Shown: positions 43,602 through 51,998, counted from the stretch's first letter. The stretch is 64,000 nucleotides of DNA from Bacillota bacterium (GCA_023437715.1 JAEZFK010000072.1:32760-96759); one strand, 5' to 3'. Notes: generated by a model not told the origin, from the sequence alone. Numbers and translations: made by a program.

Positions 43602-44534
43602 TCAGTGTTTTACAACGGTAACCGGGAACTGATACTCTTTCATCCAGCTTTCGATCCGGTCTAAATCCTCGACGCTTAAGCTGGGATCTCCGTCAAGAGG
43701 ATACTCCATATCAAGCTGGTTGTACTTATTAACCCCCAGCTTATGATAAGGAAGCAGGTCAATTCCCTTAAAATTCTTATAATCCTTAAAAGGCATCAGA
43801 AACTGAATCACTGCCTCAATTTCTTCCCTGCTGTCATTGATGCCTTTCAGCATGGGCATGCGGACCTTCACGTTATGCCTGTGGTGGAGCAGCTCCTTAA
43901 GATTGGTAAGAATCTGCTCATTGTTCACTCCCACCAGCTCATTATGCCGCACCGGGTCCATATGCTTGATATCAAACAGGAATAAGTCCACGTACTCCGC
44001 GATTTTTAAAATGGTTTCCGTTTTCGTATAACCGCAGGTCTCAATAGCCGTATTGATTCCTTCCTGCCTGCAGGCCATCAGAAGATTTAGGGCCGCCTCC
44101 GGCTGGGAGGTGACTTCACCGCCTCCTAAGGTTACGCCGCCCCCGGAAACGTCATAAAAGCCGGAGTCCTCTTCCACGATCTTTAAAAGCTCTGAAATGG
44201 TCTTCATCTCTCCTGCAATGGTCAGAGCCTTGCCGGGGCAGATGTCCCTGCATTTCATGCAGCCGATGCAGTCCTTTTCCCGCAGGATCTCATGCTCTCC
44301 CGTCTCGCCGGACATCACATGGATGCCTGCGGGGCATACGCCGGCGCAGGCCCCACAGTTCACGCAGGAATTCCGTTTATACATCACCTGGTATTTTCTC
44401 TCCAGGCCTTCCGGGTTGGAGCACCATTTGCACCGAAGGGGACAGCCCTTAAAGAATACCAGGGTCCTGATTCCCGGCCCGTCATACATGTTGTATTTCT
44501 GCACATTAAAGATAAACGCCTTGCGTTGGATCAT
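43602..44534 (-). CDS. cutD: Choline trimethylamine-lyase activating enzyme (glycyl-radical activase)
   Basis: 310 residues. Radical-SAM motif CxxxCxxC at C31, C35 and C38 (KGCPLRCKWCSNPEG), followed by two ferredoxin-like clusters (CVNCGACAGVCPAG and CIGCMKCRDICPGKAL) typical of the larger glycyl-radical activases. It uses SAM and a reduced 4Fe-4S cluster to form the glycyl radical on CutC. It starts 22 bp after cutC, as in other choline loci. Confidence 0.97.
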   Translation of the reverse strand: MIQRKAFIFNVQKYNMYDGPGIRTLVFFKGCPLRCKWCSNPEGLERKYQVMYKRNSCVNCGACAGVCPAGIHVMSGETGEHEILREKDCIGCMKCRDICPGKALTIAGEMKTISELLKIVEEDSGFYDVSGGGVTLGGGEVTSQPEAALNLLMACRQEGINTAIETCGYTKTETILKIAEYVDLFLFDIKHMDPVRHNELVGVNNEQILTNLKELLHHRHNVKVRMPMLKGINDSREEIEAVIQFLMPFKDYKNFKGIDLLPYHKLGVNKYNQLDMEYPLDGDPSLSVEDLDRIESWMKEYQFPVTVVKH

Positions 44535-44556
44535 TGCGGTTATTCTCCGTTTTCTC

Positions 44557-47103
44557 TTATAATTGTGTCAGCATGGTTCTGCTTATGATCTCGTCCTGTA
44601 CATCCTTGCACAGCTCCACAAAGAATGCGCTGTAGCCTGCCACCCGGACAATTAAATCACGGTACAGCTCCGGATGCTTCTGAGCCTCGATCAGGGTATT
44701 ATTGTCCAGGTAGTTAAACTGCATTTCCCCGTTTCCGAACATGCAGGCAGTGCGGAGAAGGTTAATAAGGCTCTCCTCTCCTTCCGGAGTATCCAAAAGG
44801 CCTGCCATGATCTTGAAGTTATGTACCATGCCGATGTTCATGCTGTCATTTGCCATCTTTGATACGGATTTGATGATAGCGGTAGGGCCCTTGAAATCCG
44901 CGCCCTGGGTGGGGCTGATTCCGTCGGATAAGGGCAGCCAGGCATGACGGCCGTTGGCAGAGGCTCCTGTCATCTGTCCAAAAGGGGTATTGTTGGAAAT
45001 GGACAGGGTGCCGTGGCTTAAAACAGAATATAAGGTCTTGTATTTCCTGTGCTCATGCTCTGTAAAATCCACTAAGTCTGCGGCAATGCTGTCGGCGTAA
45101 TCATCGTCATTTCCGTATTTCGGCGCATTGAGGCAGTCGGTGCGGATCTGGTCATAGCCTGCAAAGTCAGCCTTTAAGGCCTCATTTAACTGCTCCAGAG
45201 TATATTTTTTCTCATCAAATACCAGCTTCTTAATGGCAGCCATGGAATCCGCATAGGTTGCAAGGCCGGACCATACAACTCCGGGGCCGAAGTTATACAT
45301 GGCGCCGCCTGCGGATACGTCCCTGGCCTTTTCCATACAGCCCTCGTACATAATGGACATCAAAGGCTTTGGAGCCAGCTCTCTGTGAACCCGCTGGGAA
45401 ATGACCGTGGCCACATCGGTCCATTTGGTAATATATTTGATCTCTGCCTTTACAGCCTCTTCAAATTCTTCATAGGTCTTAAACCGGCTCAAATCGCCCA
45501 TATCCGGGCAGACCTGCTTGCCGTACCATAGGGGAACGCCGTGGTTTAAAACCAGCTCAATGCAGATGGGCCACTGGGTATAGGCGGTTGAGGTCCACTG
45601 GTACAGACGTCCGGACTTCTGGGGCTCTACGCAGCCCATCAGGCAGTAATCCCGTGCATCCTCAATGGAAACGCCCTTGGCCAGCATCATCTTAATGTGG
45701 GCATCGTCAAAGTGACAGGCCGGGAAGCCCATACCGGAACGCACTACCTCCACGATTTTCTTCATATATTTTTTCGGGGATTTGTTGTGAATGCGGCATG
45801 CAAGAGATGGCTGGTAGATCTTTACGTGACGGACGGCATCCATCAGTAAATAGGTTAAGTCATTGGTGGCATCGTGTCCGCTGCGGGTCACTCCGCCTAC
45901 GCACATATTGACAAAGGGCTGGTAGCCTGCAAAGAATTTGGACCCGCCTTCGCTGGTAATCCACATCATTTCAGACATTTTAATGAGCATGCAGCCTGCA
46001 AGCTCAAAGGCCTGGTAATCATTCATCCGTCCTGATTCCATATCCGCCTTGTAGAACGGATACATGTACTGGTCCACACGGCCGATGGACATGCCGGTCT
46101 GGTTCTCCTCCACCACGAGAAGAGATTCAATGGTCCATACGGCCTGAATGGCTTCCCAGAAGGTTCTTGGCTTGTGAGCCGGAACATAGGCGTTTATCTC
46201 GGAAATCTTTAACAGCTCGGCCTTCCGCTTTGGATTCGTTTCCTTTTCTGCAAGCTCCCTGGCATAGTCGGAAAGTCTCTTTGCATAGATCATAACGCCT
46301 TCCGTGGTGTCAATGATGGACTTGTAGAAATAAATCTTTTCAATATCATCAGGATTCTCGTAATGAAGCTCCTTTAAATGGTCCCTGGCTTCCTGCTGGA
46401 TGTCCAGCATTCCCTTTTTCATAAGGATCACATCGTAGCCGGGGTTAGAGTCTCCGCCGCCGTTGATGGCGTGGTAGGAACAGTCGGATACAAAGGATTC
46501 ACCGGATAATTCCCATACTCCCGCTTCCCTGTACTGGTCCTCACAGTACTCATCCACGGATTTGCCCGCCCAGTATGGGAAGAGCTCTTCCTTCATGATC
46601 TTCTTGTCTTCCTCGGAAATGTAGAAAGGGTCCTGGGGACGGGAGCCGATGGTGTCGATCTCGTCCTGCATCCATCTCCATGCGATGTCCGGGGAAAATG
46701 CGCCTGCACGGGGTGCCCCGCAGGGAGCGCCTACGATCAGCTCGTTGTCCTGAATCACAAGAGGAGCGGTCTCACAGCAGTAACGGAAGCATTTTGCACG
46801 AAGCATGATCTTGGGCATTCCGGGATTCTCTTTTGCGATCTTGGTAATGGCCCTGGCCCTGTAGGTGGTGATGGATGGCTTGTGCTTTAAATAATTCTCT
46901 TTTAATCTCTGAAGCCTTGGGGTGATGCCCTCCGGTATACCGGTTCCTTCCCCTTCCCATACCTCTGAGGCAGAGGCTGAGGGTTCCTTTTTGCCGATTT
47001 CATCGGAAACAGTTTCGAACATTTTCATCAGGGAAGCTCTCTCTTCCGGACTCATGTTCTTCGTCGCTTCCACAAATTTATTTGTAAATTCACGAATATC
47101 CAA
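44557..47103 (-). CDS. cutC: Choline trimethylamine-lyase (glycyl radical enzyme)
   Basis: 848 residues, the short CutC form seen in Desulfovibrio and clostridia. It cleaves choline to trimethylamine and acetaldehyde. Key residues are all present: D218 in NGGGDSNPGYD, C491 and E493 in MGCVEPQKSGRLYQW, and the radical-bearing G823 in RVAGYSAFF. Residues 5-35 form an amphipathic helix and 36-60 a flexible linker, likely the encapsulation peptide. The start is a TTG at 47103 with GAGGAAAA upstream; the resulting N-terminus MDIREF matches known CutC proteins. It lies between a degenerate aldehyde dehydrogenase gene and cutD. Confidence 0.98.
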   Translation of the reverse strand: MDIREFTNKFVEATKNMSPEERASLMKMFETVSDEIGKKEPSASASEVWEGEGTGIPEGITPRLQRLKENYLKHKPSITTYRARAITKIAKENPGMPKIMLRAKCFRYCCETAPLVIQDNELIVGAPCGAPRAGAFSPDIAWRWMQDEIDTIGSRPQDPFYISEEDKKIMKEELFPYWAGKSVDEYCEDQYREAGVWELSGESFVSDCSYHAINGGGDSNPGYDVILMKKGMLDIQQEARDHLKELHYENPDDIEKIYFYKSIIDTTEGVMIYAKRLSDYARELAEKETNPKRKAELLKISEINAYVPAHKPRTFWEAIQAVWTIESLLVVEENQTGMSIGRVDQYMYPFYKADMESGRMNDYQAFELAGCMLIKMSEMMWITSEGGSKFFAGYQPFVNMCVGGVTRSGHDATNDLTYLLMDAVRHVKIYQPSLACRIHNKSPKKYMKKIVEVVRSGMGFPACHFDDAHIKMMLAKGVSIEDARDYCLMGCVEPQKSGRLYQWTSTAYTQWPICIELVLNHGVPLWYGKQVCPDMGDLSRFKTYEEFEEAVKAEIKYITKWTDVATVISQRVHRELAPKPLMSIMYEGCMEKARDVSAGGAMYNFGPGVVWSGLATYADSMAAIKKLVFDEKKYTLEQLNEALKADFAGYDQIRTDCLNAPKYGNDDDYADSIAADLVDFTEHEHRKYKTLYSVLSHGTLSISNNTPFGQMTGASANGRHAWLPLSDGISPTQGADFKGPTAIIKSVSKMANDSMNIGMVHNFKIMAGLLDTPEGEESLINLLRTACMFGNGEMQFNYLDNNTLIEAQKHPELYRDLIVRVAGYSAFFVELCKDVQDEIISRTMLTQL

Positions 47104-47155
47104 TCTATTTTCCTCACTTTCCTTTTATTGCCCACGTTCTCCGGGCGTCAGGCTA

Positions 47156-48622
47156 TTAATCCAGTTCCCTGGACAGAGCCTCTAAAAGCTGCCGGAAAAG
47201 CGCTGCGGCATCCTGTCCGCCGCCCTTTTTCTCCGGAATTTCTTTCGCAGATTCCAGAAACTCCCCGGCCTGCCTCACTCCATATCCCACCTTCCGGGTG
47301 TAGATGAAGTTCATGGGGGAAACGTTGTCCGCCGTTATCCCTGCACCTGCCGTAATGCTTCCCAGGGTCATGGCCGGAAACAGGTTTGTGGTGGCTCCCA
47401 TACTTCCCAAGGTGGCGGGAGTGTTCACAAGAACCCGTCCCACTGGCTTTTTCAATGCGAACTGGCGGATCACTTCCTCGTCTCTGGAATGGATCACCAG
47501 GGTATGTCCGTGGCTTTCATTCACCAAAAGCCTCATACACTTTTCACAGGCCCGGAGCCAGTCATTTTCAATGTAATAGGCCAGCACAGGACAGAGAAGC
47601 TCCTTTGCAAAAGGGTTCCGGTCGGAAATATATTTCTGCTGGGAAACCAGCACCCTGGTGGACTCCGGCACAGAAAATCCTGCCCGGTCCGCCAGCTCAG
47701 AGGCCGGCCTTCCCATGACTTCCGCATCTGCCATTCCCTTTTCCAGACAGAGAAGATCTACAAGCTTCTTTTCCTCTTCCCCGTTCATGAAATAAGCGCC
47801 GTTTCTTAACATTTCGGCTTTTACCTCTGCCGCGATGAGACTGTCCACTACCACATACTGCTCTGCCGCGGATACGATGCCGTAATCAAAGGTGCGGCTG
47901 GCAATGATATCCCTCACAGCCTGCCCAACGTCTGCGGTCCGCTCAATAAAGACAGGACCGTTTCCGGTTCCTCCGTAAATATAGGGCTTTCCGCTTTCCG
48001 CTCCCTCGCGGCACAGCTCCGGAACTCCGGTATTGATGACCATGGCTCCTGCCGGATGGCGGATCAGCTCCAGGGCCCCTGCCCTGGTCACTGTCTTTAA
48101 GTATCCGATGGCTCCGTCTGGAAGGCCGCAGGCCTTTCCCTCCTCCATCAGCCGGTCCAGAAGACGGCCCGTCACCTTTGCCGCCCGTTCATGAGGAGCG
48201 AGGACAATGGGGTTTCCCGACTTTACAGCAGTCAGCACGTTGTAAATGGCAGTGGAAACCGGGCTCACAGACGGGGTCAGGGCCACCAGCACGCCCACAG
48301 GCACGCCTACATCCATGGTCTTTAACCCTGCATCTTCCCTTAAGATTCCCACGCATTTCATGGTCTTTAAGCGCTTTGGCAGGTAATCGCAGATAAATGT
48401 ATTTTTTATGTATTTGTCCTGCCACCGTCCGTATCCGGTTTCCTCTGCGGACAGGACCGCCAGCTCCTTTGCCAGCTCCCTGGCCGCGGCGGCAAGAAAA
48501 TCCACCATACGGTCCAGCTCTTCCTGGGGGAAGGTGAGCATGGTGTTTCTGGCTTCCCGCGCGCTTTCCATAAGGATCCTGGCCTCCTGTACGGAGAGCA
48601 GGTCTTTATCTATAAAACTCAT
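47156..48622 (-). CDS. Aldehyde dehydrogenase-like protein lacking the catalytic cysteine
   Basis: 488 residues of the acylating aldehyde dehydrogenase family, paralogous to the enzyme at 36688 (GNGPVFIERTADVGQAVRDI, HGHTLVIHSRDEEV, PATLGSMGATTNLFPAMTLG). The catalytic position reads FDYGIVSAAEQ: residue 251 is Ser (codon at 47870-47872) where the paralogue has Cys251. The frame is intact and well conserved, so this looks like a retained pseudo-enzyme rather than decay. A C-terminal linker (EKKGGGQ) and helix (AALFRQLLEALSREL) form an encapsulation tag. It may be a structural or regulatory partner of the active dehydrogenase or of CutC. Confidence 0.9.
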   Translation of the reverse strand: MSFIDKDLLSVQEARILMESAREARNTMLTFPQEELDRMVDFLAAAARELAKELAVLSAEETGYGRWQDKYIKNTFICDYLPKRLKTMKCVGILREDAGLKTMDVGVPVGVLVALTPSVSPVSTAIYNVLTAVKSGNPIVLAPHERAAKVTGRLLDRLMEEGKACGLPDGAIGYLKTVTRAGALELIRHPAGAMVINTGVPELCREGAESGKPYIYGGTGNGPVFIERTADVGQAVRDIIASRTFDYGIVSAAEQYVVVDSLIAAEVKAEMLRNGAYFMNGEEEKKLVDLLCLEKGMADAEVMGRPASELADRAGFSVPESTRVLVSQQKYISDRNPFAKELLCPVLAYYIENDWLRACEKCMRLLVNESHGHTLVIHSRDEEVIRQFALKKPVGRVLVNTPATLGSMGATTNLFPAMTLGSITAGAGITADNVSPMNFIYTRKVGYGVRQAGEFLESAKEIPEKKGGGQDAAALFRQLLEALSRELD

Positions 48623-48651
48623 TTACATTTCTCCCTTCGCCGGGATGCTTT

Positions 48652-48960
48652 TTATTCCTGCCCAAGGGCAGTACTTAAGGCATAACGCTTGATGATTTTT
48701 TCCAGATGGGGGTGGGGTCTGGGAATGACAACGGAGCTGTAAACCTCGGCTCCCATGTCTTTCACCGCTTTGACTCCTGCTTCCACAGCCGTCTTGCAGG
48801 CCCCTACATCTCCCCGCACCAGAACCGAAATATAACCGGAAGCCACGTTCTCATAACCGACCAGCTCCACATCCGCCGCCTTGCACATTGCATCGGCAGC
48901 CTCCAGAACAAATACCAATCCAAATGTTTCAATCGCGCCGATGGCTTCATATCTTTCCAT
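48652..48960 (-). CDS. BMC-H shell protein (hexameric)
   Basis: 102 residues, one BMC domain (IGAIETFGLVFVLEAADAMCK, ASGYISVLVRGDVGACKTAV, VVIPRPHPHLEKII). The pore-loop region ENVASGY differs from the KEFVGGG loop of the two outer BMC-H proteins, implying a different pore. Two cysteines (near residues 26 and 58) are unusual for the family. Ribosome site AAAGGAAAG. Adjacent to another BMC-H gene. Confidence 0.96.
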   Translation of the reverse strand: MERYEAIGAIETFGLVFVLEAADAMCKAADVELVGYENVASGYISVLVRGDVGACKTAVEAGVKAVKDMGAEVYSSVVIPRPHPHLEKIIKRYALSTALGQE

Positions 48961-48977
48961 ATGCTGCTTTCCTTTCC

Positions 48978-49274
48978 CTATGCGTCAATATCGTGAACGG
49001 ACACAATATCGCCCACCTCTTTGATGGGTCTCGGCATTACATTTTTTGCAGTCATTTTTCCGATGGCCGCCGCCGCTTGCGCACCGGCCTCTACGGAGGA
49101 ACGCACCGCCGCCACATCTCCCTTTACCATAATGGTCACAAGGGTGGAGCCTACGTTTTCATAGGAAATCAATTCCACATCCGCTGCCTTCAACATCTTA
49201 TCCGCCGCTTCCAGAGCAGGAACCAGTCCCACGGTCTCAACCAGCCCTAAAGCCTCTTCTCCGTAATATCTCAC
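48978..49274 (-). CDS. BMC-H shell protein (hexameric)
   Basis: 98 residues, one BMC domain (LGLVETVGLVPALEAADKMLK, VGSTLVTIMVKGDVAAVRSS, NVMPRPIKEVGDIV). The start is a GTG at 49274 nine bases after GAGGAGG. The pore loop ENVGSTL is distinct from the neighbours. C-terminus acidic. Confidence 0.96.
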   Translation of the reverse strand: MRYYGEEALGLVETVGLVPALEAADKMLKAADVELISYENVGSTLVTIMVKGDVAAVRSSVEAGAQAAAAIGKMTAKNVMPRPIKEVGDIVSVHDIDA

Positions 49275-49294
49275 CTTCGTAAACCTCCTCTTTT

Positions 49295-49588
49295 CTATTT
49301 GGCGCTGCGGTATTTCTTGTCAACATATTTGTCAATGGTGTTTTTTCCCTCATCGTTAATCTCATAGCGGATGCAAAGCTCTCCGCTTCCGTCCACTTCA
49401 TAGCTGCTGACATTGACCATGCCGTTTGCCTCTAAGGACATGACATGATCCACATAACGGGCCTTTGTGAACTGGCGTTCTCCGCCGTAAGCGGGCTTTA
49501 AGGCCTCCATGATCTGGTTCACATCCGCGTCCTTCACCCCGTATAAATAATTTAAAACCGCCGTTCTTGCAGGTAATAGCATTTCCAA
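49295..49588 (-). CDS. Small winged-helix-like protein inside the microcompartment operon
   Basis: 97 residues. Predicted order of elements is helix (RTAVLNYLYGV), helix (VNQIMEALKPAYG), recognition-type helix (TKARYVDHVMSLEANGM), a two-strand wing (VNVSSYEVDGSGELCIRYEI) and a closing helix (GKNTIDKYVDKKY). That is the PadR/MarR-like winged-helix pattern, without a dimerisation domain. I do not recognise it as a named component of choline loci. It could be a local DNA-binding regulator or an adaptor using the same fold. Its position between shell genes is unexpected for a regulator. Confidence 0.75.
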   Translation of the reverse strand: MEMLLPARTAVLNYLYGVKDADVNQIMEALKPAYGGERQFTKARYVDHVMSLEANGMVNVSSYEVDGSGELCIRYEINDEGKNTIDKYVDKKYRSAK

Positions 49589-49615
49589 ATACCCCTTTCT
49601 AAAATAGATCCCGTC

Positions 49616-49906
49616 TTACACCAGCTCTTTCTTTTCCTTGGGAAGAATGGTCTCAACCTCTGCATGAGGACGTGGGATTACGTGAACAGAAACCAGCTCG
49701 CCCACTCTCTGGGCCGCTGCCGCGCCTGCATCAGTGGCCGCCTTTACAGCGCCTACATCGCCTCTTACCATTACGGTAACAAGGCCGCCGCCCACAAACT
49801 CTTTTCCTAAAAGAGTTACATTAGCGGCTTTCACCATTGCATCCGCAGCTTCTATGGAGCCTACCAGGCCCTTTGTCTCAATCATTCCTAAGGCATCATA
49901 CTTCAT
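49616..49906 (-). CDS. BMC-H shell protein (hexameric), operon 5' end
   Basis: 96 residues from the ATG at 49906 (AGGAGGAAA upstream), overlapping the transporter gene by 11 bp. Canonical BMC domain, identical except for one Leu/Ile change over 89 residues to the BMC-H at 35645. The DNA of the two copies differs at many synonymous positions, so identity is held by selection rather than by a very recent copy. Probably the major facet protein. Confidence 0.97.
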   Translation of the reverse strand: MKYDALGMIETKGLVGSIEAADAMVKAANVTLLGKEFVGGGLVTVMVRGDVGAVKAATDAGAAAAQRVGELVSVHVIPRPHAEVETILPKEKKELV

Positions 49907-50870
49907 TGCTTGTTTCCTCCTCTTTCTTAAGCATTTCAAGCGGGTTTACGGATACTAAAATCGCTCCTAAAATTATGATAACAGAACCAATGACTATGGT
50001 CGGGGTAACGGGCTGCTTTAAGAACAGGATGCAGAAGAGCACGCCCCAGAACGCATAGGTGATGTTTAACGACATTCCCACCGCACAGCCGATGGTGCTG
50101 TTGGACTTATACCAGCATAAATAGGATGTTGCGGCGCAAAGACCGGAAAGCAGCAGCCACATAACCGGAGGCATGGTAAAGAGAGTCATTTTCAAAAGTC
50201 CAAAGCCTCCCAGCAGGGGAAGGATAACAAATAAGTCCACGATGCCGGATAAAAGCTGGCGGATGTTGATTACCACGTCCGTATCCAGCATGGCGCTTCC
50301 GTAAGCGGCAAAAACCCCTTCCAGAGCCCAGCCGATGGCTGCGACAAAAGCACAGATGATTCCAAGGGTAAAGTTGGTGCTGCCCTCAGGCTTCACCCAG
50401 TTGATAACAATGGCTCCCACCACGCAGATGAGCATTCCGGCGCCGACTCTGGGAACGATTTTCTGTTTCAGGAAAATCCTTGCAAACAGAGCGCCAAAGA
50501 GAATATACATGGCTGAGATCGGTATGGCATAAGCTCCGGCCATGGCAAGTCCCATAAGGTAAGCGCCGCTGGCGATGGGGCCTCCTACCAGAGAGCCGAT
50601 GAGAATAACTTTTCCCGGAAATAAACGCAGGCTTCTTCCGATTTCCTTGATTCTGCCGGTCTTGATGTTATAAGCCGTCAGCCAAAGACCTGCGAAAAAG
50701 TCGTTGAGTCCGGAGGTCACATAAGGAGCCGCAAACAGTCCGACCGCTCCTGCAAGAGGCTTGTAATAACCGGCAATCAGTACGAATGTGGTGTATAAGC
50801 CATACGTAAAGCCGGACAGCATGCCTGTTGTAATTCCTATCTTTTTAAATCTTTTTCGTGCTTCTGTCAT
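49896..50870 (-). CDS. DMT-superfamily (EamA-type) transporter, candidate choline importer
   Basis: 324 residues from the ATG at 50870 (AAAGGA upstream) with about ten transmembrane helices in two five-helix halves (the second begins near GWALEGVFAAYGSAM). The end of each half resembles EamA modules (AIPISAMYILFGALFARIFL and NITYAFWGVLFCILFLKQP). As the first gene of the choline operon and overlapping a shell gene it probably moves choline in, or a product out. Direction and substrate are inference. Confidence 0.85.
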   Translation of the reverse strand: MTEARKRFKKIGITTGMLSGFTYGLYTTFVLIAGYYKPLAGAVGLFAAPYVTSGLNDFFAGLWLTAYNIKTGRIKEIGRSLRLFPGKVILIGSLVGGPIASGAYLMGLAMAGAYAIPISAMYILFGALFARIFLKQKIVPRVGAGMLICVVGAIVINWVKPEGSTNFTLGIICAFVAAIGWALEGVFAAYGSAMLDTDVVINIRQLLSGIVDLFVILPLLGGFGLLKMTLFTMPPVMWLLLSGLCAATSYLCWYKSNSTIGCAVGMSLNITYAFWGVLFCILFLKQPVTPTIVIGSVIIILGAILVSVNPLEMLKKEEETSNEV

Positions 50871-50999
50871 TTCAGTTTTCCTTTCCCATTTGAATACTGC
50901 TTCTCTCTTTTCACGTTCAGCTGAAAACGCTTCGAAAACACACATCTTAAGTTAATGTCACCAATTTTATAACATTGATGCGTATTTTTCTATGCAGTT

Positions 51000-51031
51000 A
51001 GTATAGATCCTCCCCTTATGGGGAATGTCAA
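51000..51031 (-). promoter_or_regulatory. MerR-type promoter of the choline microcompartment operon
   Basis: On the minus strand TTGACA is separated from TATACT by 20 bp, the over-long spacing that MerR-family activators correct by untwisting. The spacer contains a dyad TCCCC-ATAA-GGGGA. The 32-bp element matches the regulator's own promoter (51967-51998) at 24 positions, including both hexamers. It lies about 130 bp before the first operon gene. Confidence 0.82.
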
Positions 51032-51072
51032 CCTGTTTTTAAATTTTTTAACCTGAGGGTAAAACCCCTTTC

Positions 51073-51903
51073 TTACTCCCTGTAAACAGGGACAATCACC
51101 TCTGTAACAAATTCCTCCGGGTTCCTGGTGGTCCAGTAATCCACCACATACCGTTCAAAGCTTTCCTTTCCGCACTTATACCCCCTTTTGGCCGTCCAGC
51201 TTAAGATCCTGTCATACTCCGCATCAATGGTTTCATGCTTTCCGATATGGTAAACAGAGGCCACCATGGTCCCTCCCAATACCTTCCGGTTTAAACAGTC
51301 CTTACAGGGATGAATGGCCTGCTGCATGATCCTGGCCCTCCTGCACCTGCCTGACATTTTCTCTTCAAAGGAGCCGAAATTCAAGATGACCGGACCTGTG
51401 ATCTCATTGTTTGCCGTTTCTAAATGGTTGGTCCATTCGATATTAATGATGGACTCCATATAGCGGTATTCAAAATCCTGTTCCATCGAGCAGAAGGTGG
51501 CGGCCTGTATGTACTTTACGGTGACGTCATGGACATCGTTCTGGCGCACCAGCTTGGCCTCCTGAATCAGCTCATACCAGTCCTTAACCGACACATAGCT
51601 GTTGTGGATCTGCTGTTCCAAGACCCGCAGCTGGTCAATCTTGTGGCGGAAATTCTCTTCCAGATAATAACAGGCATTTCCCTCCACCAGTCCCTGCATT
51701 TCCTCCAGCTTAAACCCCATCTGCTTGTAATACTTCACCACCGGAACCGTCAGCAGGGATTCCTTGTTATAATACCGGTAGCCGTTTTCCTTGCAGATCA
51801 CATCCGGGAAAATGATCCCGATTTTATCATAAAACCGCAAGGCCTTTGTTGAAATTCTGCATATCTTGCTTACTTCCCCTATCGAATATAATTTTTCTTC
51901 CAT
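51073..51903 (-). CDS. MerR-family regulator of the choline locus
   Basis: 276 residues from the ATG at 51903. N-terminal MerR helix-turn-helix (YSIGEVSKICRISTKALRFYDKIGI), a coiled-coil dimer helix (RHKIDQLRVLEQQIHNSY) and a GyrI-like effector-binding domain of about 150 residues ending in EVIVPVYRE. A longer start at 51957 is possible, but the promoter at 51967 would give it almost no leader. A Cys pair (CKDC) in the effector domain may matter for sensing. It probably senses choline or a derivative and activates both itself and the downstream operon. Confidence 0.92.
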   Translation of the reverse strand: MEEKLYSIGEVSKICRISTKALRFYDKIGIIFPDVICKENGYRYYNKESLLTVPVVKYYKQMGFKLEEMQGLVEGNACYYLEENFRHKIDQLRVLEQQIHNSYVSVKDWYELIQEAKLVRQNDVHDVTVKYIQAATFCSMEQDFEYRYMESIINIEWTNHLETANNEITGPVILNFGSFEEKMSGRCRRARIMQQAIHPCKDCLNRKVLGGTMVASVYHIGKHETIDAEYDRILSWTAKRGYKCGKESFERYVVDYWTTRNPEEFVTEVIVPVYRE

Positions 51904-51966
51904 GTAAACCCCCATAAGCGTCCGCTCTCGTCTACGTGTGCCTGTTTCCTGCTTCATATAGAGTCA

Positions 51967-51998
51967 AGTATAAACCTTCCTGTTTAGGGGAAAGTCAA
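51967..51998 (-). promoter_or_regulatory. MerR-type autoregulatory promoter of the regulator gene
   Basis: TTGACT and TATACT on the minus strand separated by 20 bp, with an imperfect dyad (ACTTTCCCC / GGAAGGT) in the spacer. Same architecture as the operon promoter at 51000-51031, indicating one regulator for both. Confidence 0.8.

Noticed and set aside
43602..47103. Alternative assignment as pyruvate formate-lyase, glycerol dehydratase or propanediol dehydratase with its activase
   Set aside because: The MGCVEPQKSGRLYQW active-site block, the Asp in NGGGDSNPGYD and the N-terminal helix match choline trimethylamine-lyase specifically.
51904..51957. Longer N-terminus for the choline-locus MerR regulator (start at 51957)
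   Set aside because: The promoter at 51967-51998 would start transcription almost at that codon; the extra residues are basic and not part of the MerR fold.
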